The notes under the pieces were generated by a model that was given only the letters and a program-made list of their open reading frames with translations, was not told the DNA's origin and made no database searches. From Cutibacterium sp. (GTDB taxonomy: Bacteria > Actinomycetota > Actinomycetes > Propionibacteriales > Propionibacteriaceae), in assembly GCF_030525615.1 (NCBI RefSeq), contig NZ_JAUNEJ010000007.1, positions 30,966-94,965 on the forward strand: a stretch of 64,000 nucleotides of DNA, given 5' to 3'. Below, in pieces: positions 51,702-61,124 of this stretch. Each line of letters begins with the position of its first letter. The stretch's first letter is position 1. A program made the translations under genes and the position numbers.

Positions 51702-52637
51702 TCAGGCCAAGATCTTCCTGGCAGCGTCAACATCGTCGGTCATGTGGGATATCAGCGCCTCGATACCGTCAAATTTCACCTGCCCACGCAGTCGCTCGGC
51801 AAAAGTGACCTTGACGTCAACTCCGTAGAGTTCGAGATCGTCGCGATCGATGACGTAGGTCTCGACACGCCGCTCGACGCCGTCGAAGGTCGGATTGGTT
51901 CCCACCGAGATTGCAGAGGGCAACCGACGTCCGACGTCCGGTCCGCTGCCAGGCTCCAACCATCCGGCGTAAACCCCGTCAGCGGGAACGGCCCGATCGT
52001 CCGGCAGAACCAGGTTGGCCGTCGGGAATCCAAGTTCACGTCCCCGCTGGTCCCCCATGACCACCACTCCGCCGACCTCGAACGGACGGCCAAGCAGTTC
52101 AGCAGCCTCAGCGACCTCACCAGCTGCCACCACCTCGCGCACCCGAGTCGACGACACCGTCACCCCAGAAATGGCAACAAGATCCATGGCATGAACCTCG
52201 AAACGCCCGCGTCCAATCTCGGACATAGTCTGCGGAGTGCCCACAGCCTGACTCCCGAAGCGGAAGTTCTGCCCCACCAATACATGCCTGGGCTGCAACG
52301 GCCCAATCGTCCGTTCGACAAAGGCCGCCGGGGACCACCTCGCAATCTCTGAGGTGAAGTTGACGACGCGCACCTCACTAGCACCGGCTTCCTTGAGCCA
52401 GTCAATACGCCGCTCCAAGGGGCACAACAAAGCCGGGGCTCGGTCAGGAGCCAGCACAGTCAACGGGTGAGGCCAAAAAGTCACGACAACGACATAGCCG
52501 TTCGGATCAAGCCTCTTGGCCTCGTGGACAAGGGCTTGGTGGCCACGATGCACACCATCGAAATTTCCGATAACGACAATCGACGATTCCTCGGGAACAG
52601 ACACAATCGGCAGTCTATGGCGATAACCACGTATCAC
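51702..52637 (-). CDS. ribF: Bifunctional riboflavin kinase/FMN adenylyltransferase
   Basis: 311 residues. Makes FMN and FAD. N-terminal adenylyltransferase with VVIGNFDGVHRGHQAL and HVLVGQNFRFG; C-terminal kinase with GRELGFPTANL and NPTFDG. GTG at 52637 gives the usual VIRGYRHRLP start. In related genomes ribF sits next to truB; here the glycine betaine operon lies between them. Confidence 0.95.
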   Translation of the reverse strand: MIRGYRHRLPIVSVPEESSIVVIGNFDGVHRGHQALVHEAKRLDPNGYVVVVTFWPHPLTVLAPDRAPALLCPLERRIDWLKEAGASEVRVVNFTSEIARWSPAAFVERTIGPLQPRHVLVGQNFRFGSQAVGTPQTMSEIGRGRFEVHAMDLVAISGVTVSSTRVREVVAAGEVAEAAELLGRPFEVGGVVVMGDQRGRELGFPTANLVLPDDRAVPADGVYAGWLEPGSGPDVGRRLPSAISVGTNPTFDGVERRVETYVIDRDDLELYGVDVKVTFAERLRGQVKFDGIEALISHMTDDVDAARKILA

Positions 52638-52765
52638 CCGAATTCGAAAACCACGACTGCACGTCATCACTGCACGTCATCCGCGAGTGCGCATCATGCT
52701 CGTGCCATTGGTGGGCGTCACGCCACGTCAGGACGCGGTGTGACGCCCACTCGGACAGTTGTCGA

Positions 52766-53785
52766 TCACTTGCCGGCAAGTTCACCGGACTTGAGTTTGT
52801 CGACCCACTCCTTGTTGTTCGACGTCCACTCAGTCACGGCCTTCTCCTGGTTTTCGCCGCCATAGTTCTCCGAAGAGAACATCGTGTTCTCAAGGCTTGA
52901 GAGGGTGTCGTCGTCAAAAACCATGTTGCGCACCAGCTGTGCGGCCTTGGGATGATCCTTCTCGAATCCAGGACGACCGAAGCTGTAGAGGACCTCAGCC
53001 TCACCCATGGCCTTCTCGGGATCTTCGAGGTCACGGACCGGGAAGGCATCGTAGGCCCAGTGCGGACGCCACAGGGTTACCGCAATATCCTGGCCGGCGT
53101 CAGTGGACTTCTTGAGTTGAGCCAACATCGCCGGGGTCGACGAAATCTTGAAGTTGAGATTCTTCAGGTCGTACTTCGGAATGGCCGAGTCCTTGGTTGT
53201 CTTCGTCAGACCTGCCCCCGCCTCAATGCCATAGAGCGTGTTTCCATACTCATCGCCCATCGACTTCAAATCCCCGATGGTCTTGGCCTTGGAGTCCTTG
53301 TTCACGGCGATGGTGAGTTTGGCGTTGTCGTACCAGCAACCCAAGTTTTCCATCTTGTCGCCGTAGCGCTTGACGTAATCAGCGTGAGTCAGGGGAAGCC
53401 AGCCGTCGGTAATGAGGTCGATGTCACCGCCAACAAGACCGGCATAACCTGGACCAGCGTCGAATCCCTTGATCGTCACCGTGTATCCGTCCTTTTCCAG
53501 GACGTTCTTAAGTATCCCGGCGGTGGCGAAGGACTCGTCCCAGCCGTTGAAGGCACCAATGGTGATCTTGTTGTCAGCATCAGCCTTCATCGAGCCAGTG
53601 TCCTTGGACCCGTCGCCAGGCGTGCACTCGACCCACTTCTTGTCGACGTTGTTGGAGCCCGTGGCGGAGCTGTCACCTTCTCCGCTTCCACTGTTGGTGG
53701 CACCGCACCCAGACAGGGCGATGGCCCCAATCGTCAAGGTGGAGACCACACCGATGACCTTGCGTCGAACCATGCTTATGCTCAT
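52766..53785 (-). CDS. Glycine betaine/choline ABC transporter substrate-binding lipoprotein
   Basis: 339 residues, OpuAC family. Signal peptide with lipobox ALSGC at the N-terminus, a short Ser/Gly linker, then the betaine-binding fold (TIGAFNGWDESFATAGILKN, GDIDLITDGWLPLTH, TLWRPHWAYDAFPVRDLEDP). Aromatic Trp residues for the quaternary amine cage are visible. ATG at 53785. Last gene of the operon ATPase-permease-binding protein. Confidence 0.92.
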   Translation of the reverse strand: MSISMVRRKVIGVVSTLTIGAIALSGCGATNSGSGEGDSSATGSNNVDKKWVECTPGDGSKDTGSMKADADNKITIGAFNGWDESFATAGILKNVLEKDGYTVTIKGFDAGPGYAGLVGGDIDLITDGWLPLTHADYVKRYGDKMENLGCWYDNAKLTIAVNKDSKAKTIGDLKSMGDEYGNTLYGIEAGAGLTKTTKDSAIPKYDLKNLNFKISSTPAMLAQLKKSTDAGQDIAVTLWRPHWAYDAFPVRDLEDPEKAMGEAEVLYSFGRPGFEKDHPKAAQLVRNMVFDDDTLSSLENTMFSSENYGGENQEKAVTEWTSNNKEWVDKLKSGELAGK

Positions 53786-53889
53786 CGTTTTCCTCGTCTT
53801 CTCTTCATATAATCCGCATGGACTCGGTCGTCCCTCAGCGGCCACTTGACCCGCTGCGCTGGGTCAGCACACTGCCCTCAGCACTGCGC

Positions 53890-54765
53890 TCAGTTAGCCC
53901 GCTGAGCCCTGGCAAGCGGGGTGCGATTGGCCAGCCCATTAGTAATGCGGTCGAGGTAGACGGCCACAACGACCACTGCCAGTCCCGCTTCCATGCCCAG
54001 ACCGATGTCGACCTGGGACAAGGCAGCGACAACGTCACCACCAAGGCCGCCAGCGCCGACCATGCCCGACAGCACCACCATGGACAGGGCCAACATGATG
54101 ACCTGGTTGACACCTGCCATCACTGTCGGCATGGCCAGCGGCATTTGGATACGCCACAGAATGTGACGCGGACTGGCCCCAAAGGCTGCGCCGGCCTCGA
54201 CCGTCTCGGCGTCAACGCCGCGAATGCCCAACTCGGTGAATCGCACTCCCGGCGGCAGGGCGAAAATGATCGTCGCAATGGCACCGGGAACCTGGCCAAT
54301 GCCGAACAACACGATGACCGGAACCAGATATGCCAGCGACGGCATCGTCTGCATGAAATCGAGAATGGGCTTGATAATGGCCGAGAACCGTTTCGACTTA
54401 GCAGCCCAGATCCCCAACGGGATCGCCAGGATGAGGGCCAGGATGACAGCCACTACCACCAGGGCGAGGGTCTGCATAGTGTTGTTCCACTGGTCCATCG
54501 CTCGCACCACGTAGAACCCTATGAGGGCGAACAGTCCCACCTTCCAGTTAGCGCAGGCCCATCCGATAGCGGCGAGAACCACCATCATCACCACGTACAG
54601 CGGCTTGGACAACACAAAGTCGAGTCCGTGGTACATACCGCCGATAACGACGTTGGTAAAGGTAATAAGCCAGTCAAAGGCGTGCTGGAACCAGTCGAAG
54701 AAGGTCTCGATCCAGCTTCCCAACGGAATACGCGGGTTGGCGAAATTGAAGCCCATCTCGATCAT
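53890..54765 (-). CDS. Glycine betaine ABC transporter permease
   Basis: 291 residues, OpuAB/ProW type, about seven spans with coupling motif AGAAFGASPRHILWRIQMPLA near residue 190. ATG at 54765 overlaps the ATPase stop. Confidence 0.93.
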   Translation of the reverse strand: MIEMGFNFANPRIPLGSWIETFFDWFQHAFDWLITFTNVVIGGMYHGLDFVLSKPLYVVMMVVLAAIGWACANWKVGLFALIGFYVVRAMDQWNNTMQTLALVVVAVILALILAIPLGIWAAKSKRFSAIIKPILDFMQTMPSLAYLVPVIVLFGIGQVPGAIATIIFALPPGVRFTELGIRGVDAETVEAGAAFGASPRHILWRIQMPLAMPTVMAGVNQVIMLALSMVVLSGMVGAGGLGGDVVAALSQVDIGLGMEAGLAVVVVAVYLDRITNGLANRTPLARAQRAN

Positions 54766-56105
54766 GCCTCCTTCTCGATAGTCGGGACGGACATGGCCGT
54801 CCCGGTCGTCGTCTGGTCAGCCGGGGCAAGGCCAATGGGATCTCCGCCAGCTGTGATGACGGGCAACTCCCCGGTATCCTCCAACGACATCACTGACCCT
54901 TCAGAAACCTTGTCTTGAGATCTCGACATCGAGTCAAGCAAGGTGACGCGGGAAATGACACCCATGAGGTGAAAGTCTTCGTCGACGACAGCGAGGGGCA
55001 ACCGTGCGTCTTTCGAGGGAGCGAACAGCTCAGACAGTGGGGTGTCAGTACGAACGGTAAGGATGTCGCCAGTTTCAACCACCTCAGCAATACTGCGATC
55101 TCCGCGACGAGCAGCCGCGATGACCTCCTGGTCACCAACCATGCCGAGCAGGCGACGATACTCATCGACGACGAAGACACCCGACCAGTCGTGTTGCCCC
55201 ATAATGCGCTGGACGCGGCGGGGATCTGCCGAGCTGGAGACGACAGCCTCCGTGGGGTGCATGACAGCCGCTGCCGTCAAGACTCGGCTGCGATCAACGT
55301 CCTGAACGAAGTCGGCAACATAGTCGTCGGCTGGCCGAGTGAGGATCTCATCAGACGTACCGATCTGGGCAATACGACCATCGCGCATGACTGCGATGTG
55401 ATCGCCGAGGTACATAGCCTCGTTGAGATCGTGGGTGATGAAAATGATCGTCTTGTTGAGGGTGCTCTGCAGCTCAAGGAGCTGGTCCTGCATTTCGCGA
55501 CGAATAAGTGGATCAAGGGCGGAGAAGGCCTCGTCCATGAGCAGGATGTCAGTCTCCGCAGCGAGAGCCCGAGCTAACCCGACGCGCTGCTGCATACCTC
55601 CAGAAAGCTGGTGAGGATACTTGTCTCCCCATCCCTTTAGGCCCACGGTGTGCAGCCATTCATCGGCCTTCCCCAGGCGTTCCTTCGGCTTGAGCTTGCC
55701 CTGCAGTTTCAGCCCGTAGGCAGCATTTTCGCGAACAGTCAGGTGCGGGAGCAGAGCGAAGTGCTGGAACACCATGGACACATGGTCGCGACGCAGCTCC
55801 CTCAATTGGGCGCCGTTCATATCGGAGACGGTCTTTCCAGCGACCTCGACGGTGCCCTCGGACGGGGACCACAGCCCGTTTATCATCCGGATGAGGGTGG
55901 ACTTACCAGAACCCGAGAGACCCATGACGACGAAGGTCTCTCCCTTGGCGACTTCAAAGCTGACATCAATGACAGCCGCTGTACCAAGAGAGGCGAGATC
56001 TGCTCGAGACTCCCCTGCCTTGAGTCTTTCGATCACTTCTCGTTCGTGTTTACCGAAAACCTTGTACAGATGGGATGCTCGAACCAAATCCACGTCGTAC
56101 GGCAC
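54762..56105 (-). CDS. Glycine betaine ABC transporter ATPase with CBS domains
   Basis: 447 residues, OpuAA/ProV type. Walker [20 protein letters not shown] near 62, signature [15 protein letters not shown], Walker [14 protein letters not shown], then two tandem CBS domains ([26 protein letters not shown]), which sense ionic strength in OpuA. A 35-residue tail follows. GTG start at 56105. Osmoprotectant uptake. Confidence 0.94.
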   Translation of the reverse strand: MPYDVDLVRASHLYKVFGKHEREVIERLKAGESRADLASLGTAAVIDVSFEVAKGETFVVMGLSGSGKSTLIRMINGLWSPSEGTVEVAGKTVSDMNGAQLRELRRDHVSMVFQHFALLPHLTVRENAAYGLKLQGKLKPKERLGKADEWLHTVGLKGWGDKYPHQLSGGMQQRVGLARALAAETDILLMDEAFSALDPLIRREMQDQLLELQSTLNKTIIFITHDLNEAMYLGDHIAVMRDGRIAQIGTSDEILTRPADDYVADFVQDVDRSRVLTAAAVMHPTEAVVSSSADPRRVQRIMGQHDWSGVFVVDEYRRLLGMVGDQEVIAAARRGDRSIAEVVETGDILTVRTDTPLSELFAPSKDARLPLAVVDEDFHLMGVISRVTLLDSMSRSQDKVSEGSVMSLEDTGELPVITAGGDPIGLAPADQTTTGTAMSVPTIEKEA

Positions 56106-56440
56106 CTTTCACATGGGCAGTTGAGTCCACTGGGTAGTCGGGCACAAGTCACGCAGATCACCAGGCCGTCGAGACTACACGCCACGGCGCGGTGAACCGC
56201 CAGAATCACGCCTCTATCAGGGCATAACAACTAGTAAAAACTATCACGTCTGATTTATACCTGCAAGAGGACGGCAGTAGATATGACTTTATATTATTTC
56301 CTATGAATACTTGAAACTGAGTTGCCGTCATGGCCCGAAACTCGAATAATGCAAGCCTGTGTGGGCTATGTCACATCGCATATCGATGACAGGGTGACCG
56401 CTTCCTCGCGGCTCCAAACGCACCTGTCCTGACCTTGAGG
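56106..56440. other. Intergenic region upstream of the glycine betaine operon
   Basis: No gene. The stretch 56225-56350 is AT-rich (for example ATGACTTTATATTATTTCC) and may hold the operon promoter; no single site is convincing. Confidence 0.5.
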
Positions 56441-57337
56441 TCAAACAAGTACGCAGATCGCGCGACTGTGCCCCTTTTTTTCATCATCTGGTCGATAAAG
56501 AGCCAATAATTCACCGTTACTCGCAACCATCGCGGTGACCTCGGCTGGCACGATCAAGTCCAGACGTCGTCCGACTCGAATGGCGGCTTCCTGGTCCTCG
56601 GTGGTCTCGACGACGGGAAAGCTCATCCTGGCCGCCTCAGCCATAGTCATCGGGGTGGGGGGAGCTGCGTCGTCAGCAAAGATGTCCGCACACGCCATGG
56701 TGAGGTCGAAAGGTCCAACTCGAGTACGGCGCAAGGAGGTGAGGTGTCCCCCGACTCCCAGGTCTGCCCCGACATCACGGGCCAATGCCCGCACATACGT
56801 TCCCGAGGAACAGGTGACCTTGACGTCGACGTCAATCACCTCGTCATGACGACGAATATCGGTGGGTTCAAACCGGGAGACGGTCACAGCGCGCGGCTGA
56901 AGGACGACATCCTCGCCCGCGCGCACCTTGGCGTAAGCCCGCTGACCATTGATCTTGATCGCACTGACGGCGGTGGGAACCTGCTGGATCGTGCCAGTCT
57001 GACGCGCCATCGCAGCGCGGATGTCCTCGTCGGCTATCCCAGACGGGTCGGTGACAGCGGTAACGTCACCCTCGGCGTCGTCGGTGACGGTACTTACCCC
57101 CAACCTCATCGTGGCGGTGTAGTCCTTGTCATGCAAGGACAGATGGCCGAGGAGTCGGGTGGCGCGATTCATCCCGATGACCAGAACTCCGGTGGCCATC
57201 GGGTCCAGAGTCCCAGCGTGACCAACCTTGCGGGTCCCCATGAGACGACGCACCCGGCCCACAACCTGGTGGGAAGTCAGGCCGACGGGTTTATCGACAA
57301 TCAGGACCCCCGATGGGACGCCGAGATTAGTCTTCAT
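56441..57337 (-). CDS. truB: tRNA pseudouridine-55 synthase
   Basis: 298 residues. Isomerises U55 of tRNA. GVLIVDKPVGLTSHQVV and catalytic GHAGTLDPMATGVLVIGMNRATRLL (Asp), SGTYVRALARDVG. ATG at 57337. Follows rbfA, its normal neighbour. Confidence 0.96.
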   Translation of the reverse strand: MKTNLGVPSGVLIVDKPVGLTSHQVVGRVRRLMGTRKVGHAGTLDPMATGVLVIGMNRATRLLGHLSLHDKDYTATMRLGVSTVTDDAEGDVTAVTDPSGIADEDIRAAMARQTGTIQQVPTAVSAIKINGQRAYAKVRAGEDVVLQPRAVTVSRFEPTDIRRHDEVIDVDVKVTCSSGTYVRALARDVGADLGVGGHLTSLRRTRVGPFDLTMACADIFADDAAPPTPMTMAEAARMSFPVVETTEDQEAAIRVGRRLDLIVPAEVTAMVASNGELLALYRPDDEKKGHSRAICVLV

Positions 57338-57361
57338 CTGCCGACCCAAAAGCCATAATTG

Positions 57362-57796
57362 TCACTCACCCTCTTCTGCACGGTGACGGTAGGGATCCGG
57401 CTCACCGGCGGGCACGGCCCCCTGGGAACGACGTGCAATCTCAGCGTCAGAAGCGGCAGCCCGAGCCAAGGCGTCCTCGATTGACTTGGCCGTCTCGGGG
57501 GTGGCGTCACGCACGAAAGTCAGCGTCGGGGCGTAGCGCAGCTTGAGTCTCTTGCCGACGGTGGAACGCAGCATACCTTTGGCTGATTCCAGAGCGGCAG
57601 CAGTAGCGGCGATCTCCTGGTCAGTGCCCATGGCAGTCCAGAACAAAGTGGCGTCACGAGAGTCCCCGGTCAAGCGCACGTCGGTGATCGTCACGAAACC
57701 CAGCCGGGGGTCCTTGACGCGGCGCTCGAGGGTCTCGGCAACAACAACCCTGATCTGATCGGCCAGTTTGGCGACCCGGGGATTGGGTGGCTTCAT
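57362..57796 (-). CDS. rbfA: Ribosome-binding factor A
   Basis: 144 residues with the KH-like RbfA fold: [36 protein letters not shown] and [14 protein letters not shown]. Needed for 16S maturation and cold growth. The acidic tail is typical. Part of infB-rbfA-truB, but separated from infB here by the ABC unit. Confidence 0.95.
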   Translation of the reverse strand: MKPPNPRVAKLADQIRVVVAETLERRVKDPRLGFVTITDVRLTGDSRDATLFWTAMGTDQEIAATAAALESAKGMLRSTVGKRLKLRYAPTLTFVRDATPETAKSIEDALARAAASDAEIARRSQGAVPAGEPDPYRHRAEEGE

Positions 57797-57875
57797 GATC
57801 TCTCCTCGCCATTCGTGTCCTGAACCAAGGTGTCAATCTTTCCACATCATCGACCCCCAACGCACATGTCGAGCG

Positions 57876-58493
57876 TCAACGCGGCGGCCCTGGCGTGCGC
57901 CATTGCAGTATCAATCCGACCACAACCACAATGGTCGTCACCGCCACGCTCAATGGATCAAAGGGGCTCTGGTCCAGCAGCGCCCACCAATAGGGAGTCG
58001 CCGCAGAATCCTTCGTGCCGATGACCCAGCACAGCAAGACGAAGATGGTTCCCGGCAGCCACGCCCAGGCCACCGACAGCAAGACGCTGGCGACCATCGC
58101 CATTCCCGCGAGAAGTACATGGTTGCGGATGAACCACAGCACCCACCACTGCGAATCGGGCTGGTCAAGATTGAACAGCACGACCCAGGTCACTGGCCAC
58201 ACCAGAACTATGACGGCCCACACCACCCTCATGGCTCGAATGGGCACGTCAGGGAACGCACGCTCTCGTTGCGGGTCTGGGGAAGAAAACAACACTGCGG
58301 CTATCAGACCGCACACACTTGACGTTCCGAGACCGACGTCAACCGATCTCCCCTCAGAGATGGGGACGCCCACGAGATCCCCGCCACTGTGATATGCGCA
58401 CACCACTCCCGCAATCAGGTAGATGAGTACCACGGCAAGGCCACGACTGCGCAGGAACCATCCGAAGCAGGAGAGCCGACCCGTCATGGACAA
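57876..58493 (-). CDS. Membrane protein of an ABC unit (205 aa)
   Basis: 205 residues with about five hydrophobic spans (VVLIYLIAGVVCAYHSGG, VVWAVIVLVWPVTWVVLF, LPGTIFVLLCWVIG, SVAVTTIVVVVGLILQW). No recognised family. Overlaps the upstream membrane gene by ten bases and ends the operon that begins with the secreted protein at 60953. Probably a permease partner or immunity protein. Confidence 0.7.
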   Translation of the reverse strand: MSMTGRLSCFGWFLRSRGLAVVLIYLIAGVVCAYHSGGDLVGVPISEGRSVDVGLGTSSVCGLIAAVLFSSPDPQRERAFPDVPIRAMRVVWAVIVLVWPVTWVVLFNLDQPDSQWWVLWFIRNHVLLAGMAMVASVLLSVAWAWLPGTIFVLLCWVIGTKDSAATPYWWALLDQSPFDPLSVAVTTIVVVVGLILQWRTPGPPR

Positions 58494-59656
58494 GCCCTCA
58501 CCTGTGCCACCATGGATCGCAGCGAGTCCGGGGCGAGGGGTTGACCGTCCATGACCGACACCAGTGCGTCGTCAAGGATTTCGACCATCCCGTCACACTG
58601 TGAGGACGTGGAATCCTCGACTCCCAACAGGTTGTCACCCAGCAGGGGTGCGTTGAGATCCCCGGCCCATTCTCTCGCTGTGGAGGAGGTCGACACCTGC
58701 GTCCACACCGGCAAGTACCCGGACCGGCCAGGCCCTCCCTCGGGCGCATACATTATACGTCTGTGAACCCCGCTGTCGGTCAGGAGGTCATCGACACGAC
58801 CCATCGCCGTCGCGTACTCCTCCAGCCGCCAAGACATGTCACCGGAAACGCACGCCATTGATCCGCGCCTACCGACCTCACGGCACCGCCAATCACCCGT
58901 GGACTCCCACACCTCCTCCAACCGAATCGTCGCTGCGGCGTCAACGATGACCACTGCCACCAGAATCGTCGCCGTGAGCCACCGCCACCAAGGCCCACCA
59001 CCGGGTGTCGTGATCACGGCCACGAGCACCAAAGAGACGACGATGACGGCACAATCGAGTCCAGCCCACAACGCGATGGCGTGCCAGGTGAGATGCGAAG
59101 GGGCGCCGTCGATGGCCGCAGGACCAGACCATCCAATGAGCAGGTCATAGGCCTCAGGAACGGCCCCCGCCACCAAGTAAACCGCGATGGCAGCGACAGC
59201 GGCGAGCAGATAGGAACCAGCCGCCACTCCAAGGACGGCCCCCAGGGCCAGGAATGCCGTGGCGGCCATGGCGGTGAGGACCGAACCCATCACGAGTCGC
59301 GGATCGGCGTCACCAGAAGCCACCAATGCGAGGATTGCCGTCGTTACCCCCACAGCCAGGAGCAGAACGGCTCCGACACCCACCAGCCAGGTGGTGACGA
59401 TGGCGGCGGTGGCGCTGCGCGGCCAGGCTCGGGATGTACGCGTGACCCCGGCGCGGCGAAGACGGGCGCCGTACGCCACCCCGACTCCGCAGCACACTGG
59501 AGACAGGATGACCGTGTCCACCGAGACACTCCCCGTCGTCAAGGCGAAGGACTTCCACACGCGGGGATACATGTGCATCAGGCCAACGCTCGTGGCGACC
59601 CACAACACGGCAAGCCCGAGCCCAGACCAGACGGCCTGCCGAAGACAGGCTTTCAT
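58484..59656 (-). CDS. ABC transporter membrane protein (390 aa)
   Basis: 390 residues. The first 250 carry about seven spans, including AATAFLALGAVLGVAAGSYL and WAGLDCAVIVVSLVLVAVI; the last 140 are extracytoplasmic and contain cysteines (WRCREVGRRGSMACVSG, SSQCDGMVE). ATGA overlap with the ATPase gene marks it as that protein's permease. No close family named. Confidence 0.72.
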   Translation of the reverse strand: MKACLRQAVWSGLGLAVLWVATSVGLMHMYPRVWKSFALTTGSVSVDTVILSPVCCGVGVAYGARLRRAGVTRTSRAWPRSATAAIVTTWLVGVGAVLLLAVGVTTAILALVASGDADPRLVMGSVLTAMAATAFLALGAVLGVAAGSYLLAAVAAIAVYLVAGAVPEAYDLLIGWSGPAAIDGAPSHLTWHAIALWAGLDCAVIVVSLVLVAVITTPGGGPWWRWLTATILVAVVIVDAAATIRLEEVWESTGDWRCREVGRRGSMACVSGDMSWRLEEYATAMGRVDDLLTDSGVHRRIMYAPEGGPGRSGYLPVWTQVSTSSTAREWAGDLNAPLLGDNLLGVEDSTSSQCDGMVEILDDALVSVMDGQPLAPDSLRSMVAQVRACP

Positions 59657-60435
59657 CGGTCCCCCTCAAGGAGCTCGGATTCTGCGCGACCTTGCATCAG
59701 GTGCAGGTAGCCTTGCTCAGCCACTGACACGTGGTCCTGTGAATCAGATTCTCCTGCTGCAGCCATCAATTCGGGCAGTGTGCCGCTCCAGGTAATGTGC
59801 CCCCCATCGACCAGATGCACTTGGTCTGCGGACAAGGCGACGTCATCCATGAGATGGGTGGACAGCACGACGACCCGTGAGGCCGCCTGCTCGACGACGT
59901 GGCGGCGAAACGAGATCCGCTCCCCCGGATCCAGGCCCACGGTCGGCTCATCAAGAATGAGCACCTCGGGGTCGTGAACCAGTGCCGCCGCGAGGAAGAC
60001 CCGACGCTTTTGACCGCCCGACAGAGTACCGATGGGCTGGTGGGCGAATTGACCGACGTTCAGATCGGACATGACGCCTTGGCACCTGTGCCTGACCTGC
60101 GTGGACGGTACTCGATACATGCGCGCACAGAAGGCGAGAAAGTCTTCGACCGGCCACGACGGTGACCAGGTGCATTCCTGAGGAACGTACCCGATGTGGA
60201 CCCGGTACCCAGAACCCTCCCGTCGTCTCCTCACGGGTTGCCCGTCACGACGTAGCGTCCCGGCCCTCGGTCGTTTGATTCCGGTGAGCACAGCAAGCAT
60301 CGTCGTCTTACCCGAACCATTGGGGCCGACAAGGGCACTCACCCCCACCGGAAAGGTCGCCGATACCGGCCCCAGTTGCCACCCGGACCGGTATCGGACG
60401 ACCACCTGGTCAAGTTCAATCGTGTCAGAACTCAC
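59653..60435 (-). CDS. ABC transporter ATP-binding protein
   Basis: About 260 residues. Walker A GPNGSGKTTMLAVL, signature LSGGQKRRVFLAAAL, Walker B VLILDEPTVGLDP, His switch STHLMDD. Export-type (CcmA/ABC-2-like) ATPase. The GTG at 60435 overlaps the stop of the secreted-protein gene (GTGA), so the exporter is translationally coupled to that gene. Confidence 0.88.
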   Translation of the reverse strand: MSSDTIELDQVVVRYRSGWQLGPVSATFPVGVSALVGPNGSGKTTMLAVLTGIKRPRAGTLRRDGQPVRRRREGSGYRVHIGYVPQECTWSPSWPVEDFLAFCARMYRVPSTQVRHRCQGVMSDLNVGQFAHQPIGTLSGGQKRRVFLAAALVHDPEVLILDEPTVGLDPGERISFRRHVVEQAASRVVVLSTHLMDDVALSADQVHLVDGGHITWSGTLPELMAAAGESDSQDHVSVAEQGYLHLMQGRAESELLEGDR

Positions 60436-60953
60436 CAATTCAACCCATCGCTGCACTTATCATGTCGAGCCACTAGGTCGATACAAATCTTAGAAGAACG
60501 TTGCCAACCGCCTCTTTGATTACGACCAACGTGGATCTTGGCGTCAGCATCCCATCTGTACGCCTTTCCACCAACCAAACGCCCAGTGTTGCCTGATGCC
60601 CCGGTTCTTAAGACTTTCGGTATACAGTTTGCACCCGGCATAGGCTGACATCTGTAATAAAGAACAGATGCGTCGATCTTACCGTAACCGCCCCTGTCAG
60701 TTTTCTTGTGACCCGCGACAGTGAAAATGTAATTAGCCCGAGAATGCCAGACACCATCTGACGACATGTAGGCTTTCTTATGTCCTTGGGTTTTTCCTGA
60801 TGCTTTCGCCGATCCTCCTGTGACAGAAAGACTCTTCCACGATGTCACAGGAGTCGCTCTGATAGTATCAGCAAGTCCCGGGGCAGCAGAACACAAGCCA
60901 AAGACAGACACGGCAAATGCTAACATAACTACAATGCGACTCTTCTCATACAT
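60432..60953 (-). CDS. Secreted cysteine-containing protein encoded with an ABC exporter
   Basis: 173 residues. Signal peptide MYEKSRIVVMLAFAVSVFGL and on, with likely AxA-type cleavage near APGLADT. The mature part is basic and Gly/Ser/Lys-rich with Cys in YYRCQPMPGANC, KICIDL and DKCSDGL, enough for two disulfides. It is AT-richer than the genes after it. No family recognised. First of four coupled genes; a secreted antimicrobial or adhesin-like peptide is possible. Confidence 0.65.
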   Translation of the reverse strand: MYEKSRIVVMLAFAVSVFGLCSAAPGLADTIRATPVTSWKSLSVTGGSAKASGKTQGHKKAYMSSDGVWHSRANYIFTVAGHKKTDRGGYGKIDASVLYYRCQPMPGANCIPKVLRTGASGNTGRLVGGKAYRWDADAKIHVGRNQRGGWQRSSKICIDLVARHDKCSDGLNW

Positions 60954-61067
60954 TCATCAACCATCCGTCCAAAAGAATAAACAAGAGAGCAACGCCAGCC
61001 TCACTGCTGACCGATGAGGGTCACGCTATCATTTGGGTGACGATGGACCAAGTGGTTGGGAACACAG

Positions 61068-61105
61068 GAACGGGGCGACCATGCTTCCGCACGGACGCCC
61101 CGTTC
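61068..61105 (-). terminator. Terminator after infB
   Basis: Ten-base stem GAACGGGGCG / CGCCCCGTTC with an 18-base loop, 20 bases past the infB stop. It separates infB from the secreted-protein operon. Confidence 0.65.
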
Positions 61106-61124
61106 AGGACAGTAACCAAGAACC

